From: Tretioscincus oriximinensis
Taxonomy: Eukaryota > Chordata > Lepidosauria > Squamata > Gymnophthalmidae
Length of the DNA: 64,000 nt
Reading direction: 5' to 3'
NCBI GenBank assembly: GCA_022410635.1
Contig: JAJVDF010000503.1
Span: 1 to 64,000, forward strand
Positions 12,701 to 23,457 of the stretch are shown piece by piece. The first letter of the stretch is position 1. Every line of letters starts with the position of its first letter. The notes under the pieces were generated by a model, which saw nothing but the letters and a program-made list of their open reading frames with translations, was not told where the DNA came from and ran no database searches. The translations under genes were made by a program, and so were the position numbers.

Positions 12701-15700
12701 AGAGGGAGAACACGCAGTTCTCCATTGACTAGGATATCTTATAAAGCAGTAGAGCAAAAGGTTTACTGAGAAAAAACAATGGATTACATTATCAGAGGTG
12801 AATAGGGACAAACCTGTTTGGCAGGAAATAAAATGATTGTTTCATTTGCTAGTCACCTGGAGAGTACTTGTGGAGGAGTGTGAAATAGTATTTGTTTAGA
12901 ATTTTTTTATTTCNCATGTTTATATCCTGGTCTTCTCTTGAACATCCCAATGTAGGTTACAATAAAAAGATGAAAAAACAAACACTGTAAAACATTTATT
13001 TATTTGTACTTATATCCCGCCCTATACCCGAAGGTCTCAGGGCGGCCAACCAAAGGGCAACTTTTGTTACTTTCTCCACAACAGACACCCTGTGAAGTAG
13101 GTGAGGCTGAGAGAGTTCTAAAGAACTGTAACTGGCCCATGGTCATCTAGCTGACTTTCACGGAGGAGTGGGGAATCGAANTGGGAGACTACCAGATGCG
13201 AGTCCAACGCTCTAACCACTANACCAAACTGGCTCTCTATATTAAACTTTAACCCTCTGTCCTTGGTGGAGCAATACTTAGAGGAAGCTAAGCATTAGAA
13301 GTCTGTGTTTTAGAGGTTTGCTTTAACTCAACAAATTACTATTTTACAAGAAATTGGGCAATGATGCCCAATTTTCCACAATAGTTCCCCACATTTGACA
13401 GCAGCTTCTGAAATGAACTTATTTCATGTTANCTGAAGTCAGTGAAGCATTCAAAAGAAAAAAGAAAATGAGTCACTGCTTGGTTAGAATTAGGCTCATA
13501 CTTTTAACTCAACNTTAATCCTAAAAAACTGGATTTTTCAAGACTGAATTTGGATTAAAAGTACATTTTCCCTTTCCTTCCTTTCCCTCCCAGTACTAGT
13601 CCCAGTATTGAATCCTGGGGTATCCCTCTTCTCACATCTTTCCACCCAGAGAACTGTCCATTTATTTCTTCACCATATTTTCTGTTTTTTAGCCAGTTTA
13701 TTATTTATGATTATGATTATTTGTTGCTGTTATTGTTATTATAGTTGCTATTATTGAATTCTGTTGCCTTTTGTGACAATTGAAGTTATACATTTTGTAA
13801 TTTAATAAGTCAATAAATTCATGACTTATTTCCCTTGGATTTTGACACTAGGTTAACATGTAAACTTGGTCCTTCGGTCTCATCATTATTTCCCAATTTT
13901 AATTGCAGAATGAAAAGAGCCATTATGTGGTTGGTGAAGATGCTGAAGTGGTGTGTGTTAGTGGATATATTCTTGTAGGATACCCATTTCTCCGCTGTCT
14001 GCCAGATCAATCCTGGGCACAGCAGCCCATTGAATGCCAATGTAAGTGTTAGAAAGATACTTTTTATTAAAATGCTTGCTTCGTATTTGACCTTGATAAG
14101 AATTGACAGTATGTGTATATTGTGTCNCTCTACTCCAAGTCATCAGGTATATAATATTACCATGCATGTAGAAAGGCTCAGTGCATTCAAAGAATTTATT
14201 TTCATTGCATGTAGGAGGTTTGAAAGGGATAGGAGAACAAATGGAATCTTTNTGTACTAGGTGAAAATGTGAAGAAGCTCTATACAATTCTTTGCAATTA
14301 AGAAATCCATTGACATGCTGTAAAGNTGGCCTAGTTTTACAGAGTGCAATGCCTAATCAAAACGTACCTCTTCACTCAGACAGATGAGAGTCTGATTTAG
14401 TGGATTGTGTTGGACTCCTAAAGGAAAGNTGGTATAGTAGTTAACAAACAGTCTTTCACTTGAGACCTGTTCTCAAAGCTCCCTATCAGCCAACCCAGCT
14501 TTTCAAAAACAAGAGATTGCAATTAAATGGGAACCGTCACAGCATAGAGTNGAAGATAGAATGTAAGCTGGTTTGAATCCCTTTGGGCAAGAAAAGCGGA
14601 CTATAAAAAANCAATTCTTTNTTTTTNAAATGAATTTTTATTAATTTTCACAGTATAGCAGAAACATACAGAGACAGGACAACATAACATGACATACATA
14701 TAACATCCCTTCCCACCCACCCCTTGGAGAGAAGTCAAGTTCAAAAACAGAGTAGTTATANTAATGGCCTTTGATCCAGAAGCATCATAATGGTATGTGA
14801 TAGAATTCCACAGTTGTTATTCCCAACACCAAATGCANTGAGTTTGAGCCATTTCGTTTCCCAATTTTCCCTTGGTGGTTGTCCCANTATTCTCAGCCTT
14901 TTGCACCTTATAGCATCAAATAATAAAAATTCAGCAAGGTATTCATACCACGCTGATATTGTCCAATCCTGCTTTGTTTTCCANCCTCTAGCAACCACAA
15001 ATTGTGCTGCCCAGATNGCATGTTCAATNATAGTAGCATCCTGCCTGGCAAGAGACAGCTGTGTGGNANTGCACATTATGTTAAGTTTAGTTGTCCTTAN
15101 GACTGGCACTCCTAAGATATTCCTCAGCTCCCTGGATATTAACTNCCAAAAATTAGAAATTTCAGTGCAGTTATAGATCATGTGCATGTAGTTGCCGATT
15201 TCCAGGCAGCCGTGCCAGCAGGCAGGTGAACTTCCTCNCATATGGGATAGTTNGGCAGGGGTGCGATACCATCTGGACAGTATTTTTAGCTGTAACTCTT
15301 TTATTTTATTATTCTTTATGGATCTAATCTTTTGAATCCATTGTTTCNATTNTGAGTCGGATATTGTCATATCCGTAGCCCATTTATGTTTAAGATGTGA
15401 TTCATTCTCGAATTGTGATGCATTAAGCAGCTCATANAACAATCCCGTGATTCTATTATTGCCCTTGATTCTAAGTTCAATTATTTCTTCGAGAGGTACC
15501 CTTTCCCCTCTCATTACTTCCTTTATGTTGGGGGAGTTAANAAAGTTATATATAGACATTTCTGCCAGCCAACAGTGAGGATTTAGATTCAAATTCCTGA
15601 TTTGATGGATTGTCCGTGGGTTGCNGCTAGCATCATCCCAGTCTCTTAATCTAGCCAAACCAAACTGTTTGATANAACGAGCCAGCCTGTTGTCTCCGTA

Positions 15701-18700
15701 TTTGTTCGTTATTTTTGAGGATGTGACTGCGTAAACCGAATTAACCAACTTGTTGGCGTTTTTCTTCCACATACCCCAAACCTGTTGAAACGGGGGTAGC
15801 CATCCCCTTTTCTTTTGAGACTCAAAATTGAACTTTAATAATGATACATTTTCCATGTTATTAGAGTCCGTTCTAACTACCCGCTTTGCCTCATCCTTAT
15901 GTTCTAGATCTATTATGTGTATGATCTGAGAGGCCTCGTAGTACTCTTTTAATGAAGGGAACGCCCACCCTCCTTGCTGAAAAACCCAATTATTATTTTT
16001 CTCCCATCTGGTAGTCTCCCAGTTCAATTCCACACTCCTCCAAGAAGCCAGCTGGGTGCCCTTGGACCAGTCACTCACAGTTCTTTACAACTCTCACAGC
16101 CCTGCCTATTTCACGGGGTGTCTGTTGTGGAGAATGCAACAAAAGTTATGTGCACCACCCTTGGTAAAAAAAGGTGTTATAAATAGTTATTATGATGCAT
16201 AACAGTTCTTCTATCTAAGTGCTTTTATAATAAGGGAATTTGCCCTTAACTTTTCAGTTCTTATATGGGACTGGAATCTGTGTCTCAAGCTGTAAAACCC
16301 ATCCAAAGCTGGAATGTTTTGCTTCTGCTATAGGACAATNTCATCAGCAATGGAATGACTTCTGCTGTACCACCTCTTGTTCTAAACTTTATTCAGATTT
16401 GGAATAGAAGTTGNGATCTCCAAATGTTTTTAAAGCCCCAGGAGAAAGCTGCAGACCATTGGAACAACATTTTGTATAATAAATTACTGAAGCACAAATG
16501 GCTCAGTTGTTAAGAGTCAGCCTTTCATGTGAGAGATTGGGTCTCAAAGCCCTGTGTCAGCCCTGGAGAAGGGTGAGCAAGCACCCTCTACTGGCCTCAA
16601 CTTTAGCCAACTCAGCTTTNGAAAGGAAAAAGATTTACAATCTACATTTCTAGTAGATTCATGAGTACCATCACTAATCCAGTGGGGAAGATAAAGGTAG
16701 CCTCTGGGCAGAAAATTAACCTTGCAAACTGCCATGTACTCTGTGAGCAGTGTATAAATGCCAGATTCTTCTCCTTTTTTCTTCTTCTACTTTACTACTN
16801 CTGTTACTACTACTACATATAGTTTGTCATAATGCATTTATCTGTTTATTTTATTATAGTATCTGCTTGTCCTAGACCATCAGCATCTCATGACATTACA
16901 ATTTCCCCATTTAAAAGTGAATACAANATTGGAGAAACCATTAGGCTACATTGTCCTTCAGCCCTGACCGTGACTGGACCCACACAATATACTTGTGGGG
17001 AAGGCCCATCCTGGAGGCCTAGTGTCTTGAGACGGCTTACTTGTGAAAAAGGTAAAAGAGAGAAACAACTGAAAATTGCTCCACCTCATGGTTTGCCTCG
17101 CTATTTCTTTTAAAACGTGTTCACCATCCCCCCACCTACCTTAAAGCTTCCACGCTATTCCAGTACACTGCCTAGCAATCTCATCACATGATGAGCCCCA
17201 TAAGGCATTGCTGCACTTGCCTTACTACAATTCCCAAGCATTCTCTGTGTGCTTTCCTACAATTCCCAAGCATTCTTTGCACCCAAGAGCCAATGAATTT
17301 GCTTGGTTGTCATTGCTGAATGTCTCCATGAAACTTTATTTTGGATTTTACAAATACCTACTGTTTAATTGCTCAAACTGAGGTGGCTGGAAATTCTGTG
17401 ACAATGGTCCTTTTTAGAAAGAAGATCACTGAGTATGCATGGTCTCTTGAGACGGATGGAAGGTGATGTTATTTCCATCTTGCTAAATACTATGTGTGTG
17501 GATGCAGCTTAAGATTCTATTGCATTTAAACCCTTTCTGTTCTGGTGTTTATGAGATATATCTTGAAATATGGACCTGCTTTCCACATGTCAGCATAGAC
17601 TACAGCAGGCCCCATTCACGCTATTCCAAGATGTATCCCCANCCTAGTGCAGAAAAAGCCTTAGGGCCATGTTCAGGGTCATGCATTAAGAACAACGATC
17701 CACTACTGTGAAATCAGATGAATCTCCATCCAGGCTTTTAGATAAATTCCCTGCTGAATTTATCTTTGAGAGAACATAAGTCACGTTAACTTCAGAACAG
17801 AATATTCTCATTGTGAAATAAACTCATCTATTGATTTTGATTGACACTGTAACCTTATCAAAGTTNTCCTAAGGTAAGCGCAGCATGGCCTTCTGTCTGG
17901 GGAGAAAAAGGCAATCCTTGAATCCTTGAAGCAGCCACATAATAGCCTCCCCTGTCAACTGGATTATGTTANTTACAACTTCCCCCAGTTCAACCACTGG
18001 ACATCTTGGGCATATATTGCTTGAAGAAGGTGGAGTGGGTTACCTTTTTTCTGACAGAGGCCATTTGGATATTTGTAACATNATTCAAGGGCCATACCCC
18101 TCCCCAGCCCAGGCTATACCCCCACCCAGACCATCTCCCCCCTTCTCTACCCATCCATGCCTCAAAATCATGGGGTTTTCAATGTCCCCAGTTTCTTACC
18201 CCCTCCCTCCATTTCCCTCCTCTCTCATTTCCATCCCTCCTGTTCTTCACTCCATCCTCTTTTTATGTTTCATTTCAGAGAGCCAGTTTGGTGTAGTGGT
18301 TAGAGTGTTGGACTCGCATCTGGTAGTTTNCCAGTTCGATTCCCTACTCCTCCATGACAGCCAGCTGGGTGACCTTGGCCCACTCACAGTTCTTTGAACT
18401 CTCTCAGTTCCACCTACTTCGCAGGGTGTCTATTGTGGAGAAAGCAACAANAGCTATGTGCGCCATCCTTTGGTTGGCTGCCCTGAGATCTTCAGGTATA
18501 GGGCGGGATATAAGTACAAATAAAATAAAAATAAAAATATTTTAACAAAGTGAGGAATCATTATTTAACTAGGGAAGCCTAATGGTTCTATGGGCATAAC
18601 GTCAGTGTAAGACCACATGGTTCCCCATCCCGGATTTAAGGCTATAACCATTATTCATCAATTCCTTTCTCCACTATTATAANTCTGAGTGTTGCTTGTT

Positions 18701-20353
18701 TTTACAGCTGATGTCATTCAAGCTGAAGGCAACTGCAAGCCAGGACAAAAACTGGCTGAATCAGAGTGTGTGTGCATGTCCCCAAATGAAGACTGTAGGT
18801 GAGATATATTTCTTTATTTTATTTATTTAAATCCCAGGGTGAACAATTCAATCCAAGCAACGTTTGAAGTAACTTTAGCAGCATATCCTCAAACAACCTG
18901 ATAGGTTTGCCATCATTACATATGTTGCTGGTTGGCACCAACTCACTGGCAACTCCTTGCTGTTGGCATGAAATACTTCTATGCAGTTTTTATGGCAGAG
19001 ATAGTTTTTTTTATTTAATATTTTTATTTGACATACACATATACCTTTGACAAGGTACAGTAACTAAAACATTCATTGCATCCCATGAATATAAACTTGT
19101 CTTGCATCTTCTAATCATTGTAAGCAATTTTTATTGTAATACCCTCTCCCACCCCCACCCCCACTGAATAAAAAGGATAAATAGGTTAATATGTTATTTA
19201 ATTTTATTCTATTCAATAATTAGTGTCCCCACAACTGTTTTGTTGACTATATATCACTAGCTTCATTCAACAAGTCTCCCATCCATTTGTTCTGATTTTC
19301 CTTATTGATGTTTTATTTACTGTTCAAATAGTTCATCATTAATTGATCTGAGAGATGATGTTGCCAATTTGAAATTATCCATTTATTCTTAGCTTTCCAC
19401 ACAACGCAACTACCTCTTGAGTGGCCGTTATCATTTGGCCTAAGAGATATTCATCCTCATTAGTTTGACACACTACATCTTGCATTAAGCATGCTTCCTT
19501 GGTTATCTTTATTCTATACTGTATTTTTCCATGCACGCCCATATTTTCTTCCCCAAATCCTGCATCTCTGCACATTCCCATATNATATGTATATATGTGC
19601 CTTGTCCACAACACCCATGTGGCAGAGATACAGAAATGGGTTTTGCTCTGCCATTAAGCTACTTCCACTCCTTGGTGTGGTTATGCTCCGCACATAAAAT
19701 TGAGAACTTCCTGACTTAGGCAGACTCTGTTTGCTAGGGTATGAAAACTCTGACTGCACTCATTTTTGAAAGTAAAGTTGTTGTCATTCCTACTAAATCT
19801 GAAGATGGCTCCCTTGAATGTTGTCATTTTTGCTCTTCACTTATCCTTATTTTTGTTTGTCTTTGGTAGCCACTACTCTGAAGATTTATGCGCATTAGAT
19901 ACAGTTTCTGAACAAGCCCTTACAAAGCCCAGCTGTCAGTACTTGGCAGAAAACTGCTTGTCAGAGAATGTGTTCTATTTCCTGCATCCTGGATCCTGCC
20001 GCAGCGACACTGATTTGAGCTGGGCAAGAAAACGTGCTGAACTCTCTGCCAGCAGCCTGAAGCGAGAACCCTGTGGTTATGACACATGCTATGACTGGGA
20101 GAGATGCTCAGGTACGAATGGCTCTCACACTGAGCCAAGGCATTGTCACATGCTTAAGCAGCCTGCTCTAACTTGGAGCAATAACAGCAATGGCTGTGTA
20201 CAGTTCGATTGATTTAACCCTGCATGGACTCTAGGGGTGTGTAAAACATTTGAAGCATTTTAAACAGCCAAGATATTCTTAACTGCAGCACTCCTTGTTA
20301 TTGAGCCCCACCAAGTGAAGGCCAATTTCTGGTCGACTGCATAGACTTATTTA

Positions 20354-20415
<62 letters not shown>

Positions 20416-22837
20416 TTTCAAGACCACTCTATACCCAAAGGTCTCAGGGTGGTTAACAATAAAAAACAAAATGAACAATCTCTAAAAGTAGGGAAGGGCG
20501 GACAGTTTTTTCAGCCAAAAGCCTGGTTAAAGAGTTGCATCTTCTCTGAATGTGCACAGAGATGGTGATTGTTACATCTCAATGGGGAAACTGTTCCATA
20601 GTCTGGGAGCGGCCACATAGAATGCCCTATCTTGAGTTCTCACCCTCTTTGCCACTGAGAGAGACAGTAAAGGCCTGCTCTGCAAAGGAGAGAACGTAAG
20701 AATACATAAATAAGAGGAGCCCTGCTGAATCGGGCCATAGCCCATTTAGTCCAGCATTCTGTCTCACAGAGTGGCCCACCACTGCATAGGGCAGTCTCAA
20801 GCAGAACACTTCCAGCAAATGGTATTTAAGGAATACTGACTGTTTCCCCATCCTAACAACCATTGATACATCTGACTTCTGTGAATTTACCTAATCCTAT
20901 GTTGAAGCTATACAGGTTGTTGGTTATCATGACCTCCTCTGGAGCTGAATTCCATAGACCAATGACCTTCTAGGTGAAAAAATGATTGCTCTGTGCAGTT
21001 TCTGTGGCACAAATACAGAAGTGATTTGTCATTGCCTACTTTAGGGGAATTGCTGGAAAACAAATGGAGAACCCTTAGCTTTCCAAGCAATTGCTTTATC
21101 ATTAAGGTACTACCACTACTACTTAGCACTTAGATTGCCTTAACATGCCTCTTTAAAGCCTGGGATTTGTCAATGAACAATGGTCCAACACAACTTCACC
21201 CAGCTCCAAAGTCACCCAGCCTGTGGCAATTCTTTAAATAATAAATACTAGTTTATCATTCAGACCTTGGCATGAACTAATAAGAATCCCAGCTGACCTG
21301 ATATCATGTCATTCTATGAAATGACAGCATGTACACTTAAATGGCCTTTTGCACACTAATAAGACACCTTCAAAAATAACTTTGATTTATTTTGATAGCC
21401 CTCACTCTATAACTGATAAAAATCCTGGTCAAAGAGGCTTTTGTGCAGAGAAAGGCTGCTGTCTGACTCTAATCCCTCATGAGAGTAATATGATACAGAT
21501 TCCTCACTGCTATGGTTTCTACCCTCATTCGTTCAAAGAACCAACAAAGACACTAAAGACATCCCTTCTATATACGTATTATTGCTGAATATGTTCCATC
21601 CATAACCCTGATTTGGGTTAAAAGTAGTCCTCAACATTGAGGGCTGTTGGCATAGTAGTTTGCACCAGCAGGGTATCAAGAACAGGCGAAGCCTTTGTTT
21701 TCTGCTCAAGATGTCCAGAAACAATTGAAGGGCCACTCAGATGCTGGATTAGATGGGCTGTGATCTGATCACAAGGGTCTTCTTATGGGAAACAACATAG
21801 GAATTTAACTAGGCCTGATGAGCAGCACTCCCACCAGTGGGAATACAATAATGTAGTGAAGCAAGTACAGGTTTTGTGGAAGGCCTAAGGAAGCTGTTCC
21901 TTATTTTATTCCTTGAAAGCCTGGGAAATATAGATACACAAGTATCAGAAACAAAGAGGGGCAGGTATAGTGTTAGGAAGTTTCAGAAAGTGGTGATAGA
22001 TTCTTTACTGGATTATGAGCCAAAGATTGTTCAGTGTCATAAACTGGCAAGCACATATCCCCAAACCCTGAAGACTTCCATGTGTACTGTTTAGGCAACA
22101 AAACCAATCCATCTTGTTCAGATAATTGGGCAGATAAGCTTTCCGTTCAAAGATAATGAATGTCTGTGTGTATTAGGCTGCAAACTTTCCTTGAGGTTAT
22201 TTCTACATCAATTGTTGTGCAACAAGGGGAAACTGAACATACTTTTTCCCGTAATGTTACAACATGTTTATTGATGGCCAGATCATATATGTTAGTCCTG
22301 CCAAGAATGGGAAGGGTGACAGCTGTATCAGAGTTTAGAAAGTGATCCAGGCAGAAGAAAAATGTACACCACCTCTTCCACTATAAGCAAGTATCTAGTG
22401 AAAGTATCTCAGTGTGAATGAGTTGAACATAACTTGCTTTGTAACTCTTAGCCACACAACATAGCCATGGAAGTATCAGCACAGATTTAGAGACCATTAA
22501 GAAATGTATGTTAGGAATGGAGAAATATTGGGAGAAATATTCCAGAAAAAAAGTTATCACTATCTTTTCAAAGGACTTTCCCCTAGAGCAAATCTCATTT
22601 ATAACAGGTATGAACCTCATTCAAATAAATCAAAATCCTTGTTTTTTCTGTTTCATAGAGTCGCACAGTAAATGCATCTGCTTGCTACCTAACCAATGTC
22701 CACCTCCAAATGAAGATCACCTTTTCTGCATTCAAGTAAGATCAAGAAAAGTGACAAGCAACCTCTGTAGGCTAGCAGCAATGACATGTGCCAACATGAA
22801 AACTGAAGTCCTTCACGAAGGAAGATGTCCAGACTAA
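3466..22837 (+). CDS. C6: Complement component C6, 3' part of gene (last eleven coding exons)
   Basis: Join 3466-3706, 5027-5149, 7098-7264, 8576-8801, 11161-11332, 12001-12112, 13909-14041, 16860-17051, 18708-18798, 19870-20111, 22659-22837: 1878 bases, 625 residues plus stop. C6 is a secreted plasma protein that binds C5b and starts the membrane attack complex. Domains in order (residues of this fragment): second half of MACPF about 1-190, EGF about 205-245, TSP1 about 255-305, CCP1 about 335-391, CCP2 about 394-455, FIM1 about 460-540, FIM2 about 567-625. It is C6 rather than C7 because the protein matches human C6 (934 residues, recalled) almost throughout, for example LPLEYN-ALYSRIFDDFGTHY and CGYDTCYDWE, and because the C7 paralogue is present separately on the other strand. 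All phases join. Two TSP1, the LDLa and the N-terminal MACPF exons are outside the window. Confidence 0.97.
3950..4248 (-). repeat. SINE, tRNA-like head with (GAA)n/(CTT)n tail
   Basis: An antisense copy begins with the (gaa)n tail at 3950 and ends with the tRNA-like head ('gagatcgagttt' B-box-like, 'gctcagtcacttagg' A-box-like when reversed). The same unit recurs at 10600, 14430, 16497, 25935, 31340, 59222, 60090 and 63640. Confidence 0.7.
5027..5149 (+). CDS. C6: C6 exon: MACPF, basic segment
   Basis: 123 bases, phase 1 to phase 1. It encodes the stretch after the MACPF signature, with two cysteines flanking a FFRKKKK basic run and ending EKHEG as in human C6. The donor GAAG|gtgact departs from consensus at the fourth to sixth intron positions. 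Confidence 0.93.
5345..5635 (-). repeat. L1-like ORF2 endonuclease-start fragment
   Basis: The minus strand reads GINSDLKRFRLLWLI followed by ADILLLQE, which resembles the start of the L1 endonuclease domain (the conserved LNSPxKR and LQE motifs). The frame is short and 5'-proximal, so this is an isolated fragment inside a C6 intron. Confidence 0.5.
6280..6692. mobile_element. Non-autonomous DNA transposon with ccccatccagaca inverted repeats
   Basis: The left terminus 'cccc atccagaca' at 6284-6296 is repeated exactly inverted at 6674-6686, and the pairing extends outward as CAGA/TCTG. The 413-base interior has no coding content. No matching target-site duplication is visible in the flanking 8 bases, so the exact ends are uncertain. 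Confidence 0.55.
7098..7264 (+). CDS. C6: C6 exon: MACPF, second membrane-inserting region
   Basis: 167 bases, phase 1 to phase 0. It contains GGRSEYAAALAWEK, which is almost identical to human C6, and ends DFE. The homologous C7 exon (43798-43964) has the same length and phases. The donor GAG|gtagga is weak. Confidence 0.95.
8576..8801 (+). CDS. C6: C6 exon: end of MACPF and EGF module
   Basis: 226 bases, phase 0 to phase 1. It begins LASILDLVKDFPC, the last MACPF strand, followed by the six-cysteine EGF module (CRCAPCPNNGRP, ECLCVC, GDNCE). The C7 counterpart at 39397-39625 is three bases longer with identical phases. Confidence 0.96.
8805..8960 (-). repeat. L2-like LINE tail fragment
   Basis: It begins directly at the C6 donor with a taatttatt-rich tail and then 'gggtttcagggcagttagcaataaaaa', the same antisense tail seen at 20340-20690 and 61065-61165. 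It abuts the exon within about ten bases. Confidence 0.4.
9369..9745 (-). repeat. CR1-like LINE 3' end
   Basis: An uninterrupted antisense copy starting 'agaacataaaaagagccctg' and including the block 'cccatctaggccagcattct'. It is colinear with the split copy at 130-905. Confidence 0.6.
10600..10897 (-). repeat. SINE with (GAA)n tail
   Basis: An antisense copy of the family described at 3950: gga-rich tail, 'tataccccagcccttctt', 'gaatagccaagttggctagagct', then the tRNA-like head. Confidence 0.65.
11161..11332 (+). CDS. C6: C6 exon: third TSP1 repeat
   Basis: 172 bases, phase 1 to phase 2. It encodes DGYWSCWSTWSSC with the WxxWxxC motif typical of C-mannosylated TSP1 repeats, then RTRECNNP and GGKSCEG. 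The matching C7 exon 39136-39307 is also 172 bases with the same phases. Confidence 0.96.
12001..12112 (+). CDS. C6: C6 exon: linker and start of CCP1
   Basis: 112 bases, phase 2 to phase 0. It encodes LCINDEEGKKERD, then a cysteine and GFIR, matching the linker between TSP1 and the first sushi module in human C6. Acceptor ttctttag, donor AGG|gtaagc. Confidence 0.92.
12993..13238 (-). repeat. SINE, tRNA-like head with L2-type tail
   Basis: An antisense copy from the 'tttatttatttgtacttata' tail to the head, which read in sense begins agagccagtttggt. Head and body resemble Sauria SINEs of squamates. The tail resembles the end of the L2-like LINE at 30780-32290. Confidence 0.7.
13909..14041 (+). 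CDS. C6: C6 exon: CCP1 (sushi) module
   Basis: 133 bases, phase 0 to phase 1. It encodes NEKSHYVVGEDAEVVC through SWAQQPIEC, a canonical sushi pattern with the conserved Trp. The C7 exon 35658-35790 is also 133 bases with identical phases. Confidence 0.95.
14430..14616 (+). repeat. SINE with pyrimidine-rich tail, partial
   Basis: A sense copy of the family described at 3950, starting near 'ggtatagtagttaacaaac' and running into 'gcggactataaaaa'. It lies immediately beside the poly(T) end of the L1 fragment. Confidence 0.55.
14617..16007 (-). mobile_element. LINE-1 ORF2 C-terminal fragment with 3' end
   Basis: The minus strand is open for over 400 codons and reads like the end of an L1 ORF2: GWAFPSLKEYYEASQI near the start, KILSRWYRTPA, then CWHGC and MHMIYNC from the cysteine-rich C-terminal region, and AAQFVVAR near the end. 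A T-rich run at 14617-14627 is the poly(A) tail in antisense. The element is 5'-truncated at about 16007, where SINE sequence begins, so the first 24 or so codons of the open frame are SINE, not L1. It holds about 18 n positions in 1.3 kb. Confidence 0.85.
16008..16190 (+). repeat. SINE with tRNA-like head, 5' end missing
   Basis: The sense sequence 'ctggtagtctcccagttc' onward to 'ggtgttataaatag' matches the family at 18279-18540 and 36911-37162 but lacks its first 45 or so bases. It abuts the truncated L1 end. Confidence 0.65.
16497..16800 (+). repeat. SINE with (CTT)n-rich tail
   Basis: A sense copy starting 'aatggctcagttgttaagag' and ending in a ttcttcttctac-type tail about 60 bases before the next C6 exon. 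Confidence 0.65.
16860..17051 (+). CDS. C6: C6 exon: CCP2 (sushi) module
   Basis: 192 bases, phase 1 to phase 1. It encodes SACPRPSASHD, IGETIRLHCPS and TQYTCGEGPSW, ending LTCEK as in human C6. One ambiguous base at 16927 falls in a wobble position (AAn). The C7 exon 33851-34042 is also 192 bases. Confidence 0.95.
17079..17511. mobile_element. hAT-like non-autonomous element, copy 2
   Basis: Homologous to 1448-1843 and ending 'tgtgtggatgcagc'. It starts only about 28 bases after the C6 donor at 17052. It contains an internal short tandem duplication of 'ctacaattcccaagcattct' at about 17228-17280. Confidence 0.45.
18279..18540 (+). repeat. SINE, tRNA-like head with L2-type tail
   Basis: A full-length sense copy from 'agagccagtttggtgtagtg' through B-box-like 'ccagttcgattcc' to 'gggcgggatataagtacaaa' and an aaat-rich end. 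The head is typical of squamate Sauria SINEs. Confidence 0.75.
18708..18798 (+). CDS. C6: C6 exon: start of FIM1
   Basis: 91 bases, phase 1 to phase 2. It encodes GNCKPGQKLAESECVCMS and ends EDC, the first cysteines of factor I/MAC module 1. Acceptor tttttacag, donor AG|gtgaga. Confidence 0.93.
19005..19600 (-). repeat. Probable L1 3' fragment, diverged
   Basis: The minus strand contains GQMITATQEVVALCGKLRIN, aligning loosely to the AAQFVVAR region of the 14617-16007 L1, followed on the left by T-rich sequence resembling an antisense poly(A). The frame is broken. The assignment rests on this weak similarity. Confidence 0.4.
19870..20111 (+). CDS. C6: C6 exon: FIM1 and inter-module linker
   Basis: 242 bases, phase 2 to phase 1. 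It encodes HYSEDLCALDT, LAENCLSEN, FLHPGSC and CGYDTCYDWERC, the same cysteine spacing as human C6. This exon is longer than its C7 counterpart (185 bases at 28464-28648), making it one of the few unequal pairs. Confidence 0.95.
20340..20692 (-). repeat. L2-like LINE 3' region with (TTAC)n run
   Basis: The left end is a (ttac)n simple repeat of about 16 units (20349-20414), followed by 'ccactctatacccaaaggtctcagggtgg' and a longer body that includes 'actgttccatagtctgggag'. In sense orientation this is a LINE 3' end with a gtaa-type tail. The same tail appears on the SINE family at 18279. Confidence 0.5.
20693..21000 (-). repeat. CR1-like LINE 3' end
   Basis: An antisense copy beginning 'gaacgtaagaatacataaat' and containing 'cagcattctgtctcacagag'. 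It directly follows the L2-like fragment. Confidence 0.55.
21620..21790 (+). repeat. CR1-like fragment
   Basis: A short sense piece with 'gatgctggattagatgggct' and 'tcttcttatggg', corresponding to the 3' end of the CR1 copies at 36030-36425. Confidence 0.35.
22659..22837 (+). CDS. C6: C6 terminal coding exon: FIM2 and stop
   Basis: 179 bases, entering in phase 1 and ending TAA at 22835-22837. It encodes SKCICLLPNQCPP, LFCIQV, MTCANMKTEVLHEGRCP, matching the human C6 C terminus. The terminal C7 coding exon (26504-26682) is also exactly 179 bases. Confidence 0.96.
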
Positions 22838-23451
22838 AATTTGTTCTGACTGTTACTGGCTGGCTTTTTCTGGTTTCAATGGCTGTATTTCTGCTGGGTC
22901 TCTATTTCATGGTCTTAGCACCCCACACTCATTTTTAGCTGAATTCAAAACAAGATATGAATGGGTTAAAGGCTGTGACTTTTTTTTTTTTAGCTGACCA
23001 CCTTTGAGCATGAGTTGCGTGTCTATAATTGGAAGACTGGAAGAACTGATGGCAAAATCAGTTCTTGGTGGTGGATGCAATGCTTTCCCTAACTACCCAC
23101 CTCAGCTCCCTGCCCATTTTTTTCAAAGGGAAGGATTGGTGGACACATGAATGCCTAAAATTTAGTTACATCCTTTGAAGTAAGACCAGCATAGTCACTC
23201 TCTTCTTTCTCTGATTTGGTGGTGAGTTATGCTTCAATATTTCTGGCCTGGTCAGTTCTGTAGTGGACTTGTTTCCAGTGGTGCTTTCTGGAGCATTACT
23301 GATGCTTCCTGAGCTACAGGGGATGCCAACTACATATTTTCATGTCTCTATACTAAGGCCCACCTCCACACAAGGTTTTTTTTACTGCATTGATAGTGAA
23401 GTCATGTAAGCTCAGCCCCATGCAGCAGTAGACTTTTAGGCATCTGCCCGA

Positions 23452-23457
23452 AATAAA
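23452..23457 (+). terminator. Candidate C6 polyadenylation signal
   Basis: The first AATAAA hexamer I found downstream of the C6 stop codon, giving a 3' UTR of about 0.6 kb. There is no cDNA evidence. Confidence 0.35.

Noticed and set aside
12993..13238. tRNA gene from A- and B-box-like sequence in SINE heads
   Set aside because: The heads are diverged, lack a full cloverleaf, and recur as part of longer SINE units.
14756..16078. A 440-codon minus-strand frame as a host gene
   Set aside because: The sequence is L1 ORF2 C-terminal, ends in an antisense poly(A), and its first 24 or so codons are SINE sequence.
17220..17285. Short tandem duplication as an independent element
   Set aside because: It is internal to the hAT-like copy at 17079-17511 and has only two units.
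19766..20212. A 148-codon plus-strand frame with an apparent hydrophobic leader
   Set aside because: It is C6 exon 19870-20111 with intron translation at both ends. The leader-like part is intron sequence before the acceptor.
20349..20414. CRISPR-like or regulatory array
   Set aside because: It is a (TTAC)n simple repeat at the end of a LINE fragment, with no spacers.
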